From Deltaproteobacteria bacterium (GTDB taxonomy: Bacteria; Desulfobacterota; DSM-4660; Desulfatiglandales; HGW-15): a DNA stretch of 7,950 nt. The translations under genes were made by a program, and so were the position numbers. The DNA lies in assembly GCA_020342025.1 (NCBI GenBank), contig CP070840.1, positions 546,100 through 554,049 on the forward strand. Reading direction: 5' to 3'. The notes beneath the pieces were generated by a model. The model saw only the letters and a program-made list of their open reading frames with translations. It was not told the origin of the DNA and did no database searches. Of this stretch, positions 6,590-7,950 are shown one piece after another (position 1 is the first letter of the stretch; each line of letters opens with the position of its first letter).

Positions 6590-7795
6590 TTATGAGGAGG
6601 CATGAGGGCGTATCTTCGCCATCGGGAACAGGAGTAGTAATGATATGCTGGCGCTTATCATAGCCAGGAGAAAGGCCCAGGCATACCCGCCTGTGGCGTC
6701 GATCGTCCAGCCCGTCATGACAGGAGAAAGCATGGAGCCAACGCCCAAATAGATAGTCCACAGGCCCACAACACTCCCTGCGGACCCTTTGGAGAAATAA
6801 TCCGCGGCAGATGCCGCATAAACAGGCCAAATAGCGCCGTAACCCACTCCGAAGATGAGAGTGGACAAAACCATTGTGAAGTAACTTTGAAAATAGGCCA
6901 TTCCCAGACAACCTGTTGCCACGAGGGCTGCGCATAGCATCATCACCCTAATCCTTCCCAAGGTATCAGAAAGATGCCCGAGCACCAGCTTTCCCAACAC
7001 AGCTGCGATGGCGATCACAGCGATTAACCGGGTTGCCGCTTCATAGGGCATCGCCAACCCCTCTGCAACATATATGCTAAGAAATGTGAAGGGGATGAGT
7101 ATGGAAAAAGCGAGGGCCAGATAGGAGAGGCCAATGAGCCAGAACGTGCGATTATACAAGAGCCTTTTATATGTGGCCCTGACCGTCTCATGGGTAAATC
7201 TGGCAGAGGGTAGATGCTGAGAACTGGACTCTTGCTCTGGGTGGCTTCTCACAAGGAAGCCGTTCATCCCTGCCACGAGGAAAGCGAACATGCCCAAACT
7301 CGTCCACCCCGTCCTCCAGCCATAAGTGGCTACGATGAGCGGGATAATAGTACTCCACACAGCAATACCTGTTGCGCTTCCAATATCCGTGAAAGCCAGG
7401 GCGATGCCCCTGCGTTTGTCGCTGACCCACCTCTGGATGAGGGCGACGACAGGGACCCAACACGCTGAATGGCCGATACCGGCCAAAGTAAAGAAGAAGC
7501 TGGCATTGCTGACCGACGAGGAATAGGACATGAGAAGGGCCCCTAAACCCAGTATGCCTACAAAGAAGGTGAGGATGAAGCGTGCATCATATCTGTCTGC
7601 CATTAGACCGAGAATGGGTGAGAAGATCGTGTAGGCGATGAAGTATGAAGAATAGACGACGCCCGCCTGCGTCTTTGAGATGGCCAGCGCTGGGAGCATC
7701 TCTGGGAGAAGCAGGCCGTAGGCATACCTGACGGCGAACGCGATGAAGACGGTAAAGAAACCAGCAATTATGATAGCTAGAGTGCGCTTACTCAT
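6590..7795 (-). CDS. Major facilitator superfamily (MFS) transporter, substrate unknown
   Basis: This is a 401-residue inner-membrane secondary transporter with about twelve predicted helices in two halves and a cytoplasmic loop near 185-213, as in MFS_1 proteins. Motif A is visible in both halves: GLMADRYDAR (63-72) and GHLSDTLGRIR (273-283). RRG (128-130) follows helix 4. The loop ending in NRTFWLIGLSY (215-225) recalls the monocarboxylate and oxalate/formate-type MFS branch, so a small organic anion is a reasonable guess but only that. The start is ATG at 7793-7795: an in-frame TGA five codons upstream (7808-7810) rules out a longer form, although no good Shine-Dalgarno precedes it. The stop is TAA. 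It is transcribed alone as far as visible. A palindromic repeat lies close upstream, and the lipoprotein operon starts 453 bases downstream on the same strand. Confidence 0.92.
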   Translation of the reverse strand: MSKRTLAIIIAGFFTVFIAFAVRYAYGLLLPEMLPALAISKTQAGVVYSSYFIAYTIFSPILGLMADRYDARFILTFFVGILGLGALLMSYSSSVSNASFFFTLAGIGHSACWVPVVALIQRWVSDKRRGIALAFTDIGSATGIAVWSTIIPLIVATYGWRTGWTSLGMFAFLVAGMNGFLVRSHPEQESSSQHLPSARFTHETVRATYKRLLYNRTFWLIGLSYLALAFSILIPFTFLSIYVAEGLAMPYEAATRLIAVIAIAAVLGKLVLGHLSDTLGRIRVMMLCAALVATGCLGMAYFQSYFTMVLSTLIFGVGYGAIWPVYAASAADYFSKGSAGSVVGLWTIYLGVGSMLSPVMTGWTIDATGGYAWAFLLAMISASISLLLLFPMAKIRPHASS

Positions 7796-7826
7796 AGGCC
7801 ACGCGTGTCAAAGAAATGTGTGGAAG

Positions 7827-7950
7827 CTGTCGGAAAACGCCCATCTGCTGCGTTACCCTTATCCCCCGCCCTATTAAATTCTCGCTAAGCGAGACGGCGA
7901 AGCCGATTTAACAGGGCAAGTCACGGCGGCGTACTTCTATGTACTCCTCA
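7827..7950. repeat. Probable dispersed palindromic repeat, truncated by the window end
   Basis: From about CTGTCGGAAAACGCCC (7827) to the right edge the sequence is non-coding and dense in symmetry: the three-way-junction core (7868-7917) and GTAC-TTCTAT-GTAC (7931-7944). The phrasing resembles small repeats I have seen many times between genes in Desulfobacterota, with a CGGAAAACG-type end and a GCGGCGTAC...GTAC motif. That is memory, not a search. The other end would lie beyond 7950. Its left boundary is about 30 bases from the MFS start codon, so it may have displaced or supplied that gene's promoter. Confidence 0.5.
7868..7917. repeat. Fifty-base palindrome able to form a fully paired three-way junction
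   Basis: The outer arms GCCCTATTAAAT (7868-7879) and ATTTAACAGGGC (7906-7917) pair over 12 positions with one A/C mismatch. Inside are two perfect hairpins placed end to end: TCTCGC-TAA-GCGAGA (7880-7894) and CGGC-GAA-GCCG (7895-7905). No base at the junction is left unpaired. This is read directly from the sequence. It has no gene and no T-tract. It could act as RNA or as a DNA cruciform recognised by a transposase; which is inference. Confidence 0.75.

Noticed and set aside
6519..6935. A 138-codon frame overlapping the end of the MFS gene on the same strand
   Set aside because: It is a shifted reading of the MFS coding sequence, rich in Cys, Arg and His as out-of-frame products often are. 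The MFS frame is intact and family-matched.
7868..7917. Possible tRNA or cloverleaf RNA gene
   Set aside because: Only two internal arms are present, there is no anticodon-type 7-base loop or T-loop consensus, and the unit is 50 bases long. It is a palindromic repeat, not a tRNA.

Overview
The window holds five or six real genes and three gene-free stretches. It looks like a Gram-negative chromosome of moderate GC: two proteins carry lipoprotein signal peptides, and a family 31 glycosidase has a Sec-type signal. The mix of genes and the small palindromic elements reminds me of Desulfobacterota (former Deltaproteobacteria) and related anaerobes. That placement is an impression from style and is not proven by any marker gene here.

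Left end (1-2179): the C-terminal half of a TrkH potassium-channel subunit runs off the left edge on the plus strand. It converges on a complete trkA on the minus strand, with only 30 bases between the two stop codons. TrkA is the cytoplasmic NAD-binding ring that gates TrkH, so the two should form one K+ uptake system although they are not co-transcribed. trkA has a recognisable promoter (TTGACA, 17 bases, TAATAA) and a leader of roughly 100 bases with two perfect small inverted repeats. One of these overlaps the ribosome binding site.

Middle left (2180-2839): no conventional gene. It carries the trkA promoter and leader, then a patchwork of short palindromes, including a degenerate terminal-inverted-repeat unit (about 2471-2580) that resembles a small non-autonomous mobile element. 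It also has one possible 55-residue membrane microprotein (2649-2816, plus strand) with a good Shine-Dalgarno sequence.

Centre (2840-6136), minus strand, apparently one operon read right to left. Two overlapping genes for small paralogous lipoproteins of unknown function are followed after 55 bases by an 805-residue exported glycoside hydrolase family 31 enzyme, probably an alpha-glucosidase or relative. Its catalytic residues are intact.

Right (6137-7950): 453 bases with no convincing gene, then a complete major facilitator transporter on the minus strand. At the right edge is a palindromic element that can fold into a three-way junction with every junction base paired. It is probably part of a dispersed repeat cut by the window end.

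I see no rRNA, tRNA, CRISPR array, transposase, integrase, toxin or defence gene. The most interesting leads are the three-way-junction repeat, the tandem lipoprotein pair beside an exported GH31, the structured trkA leader and the microprotein candidate.
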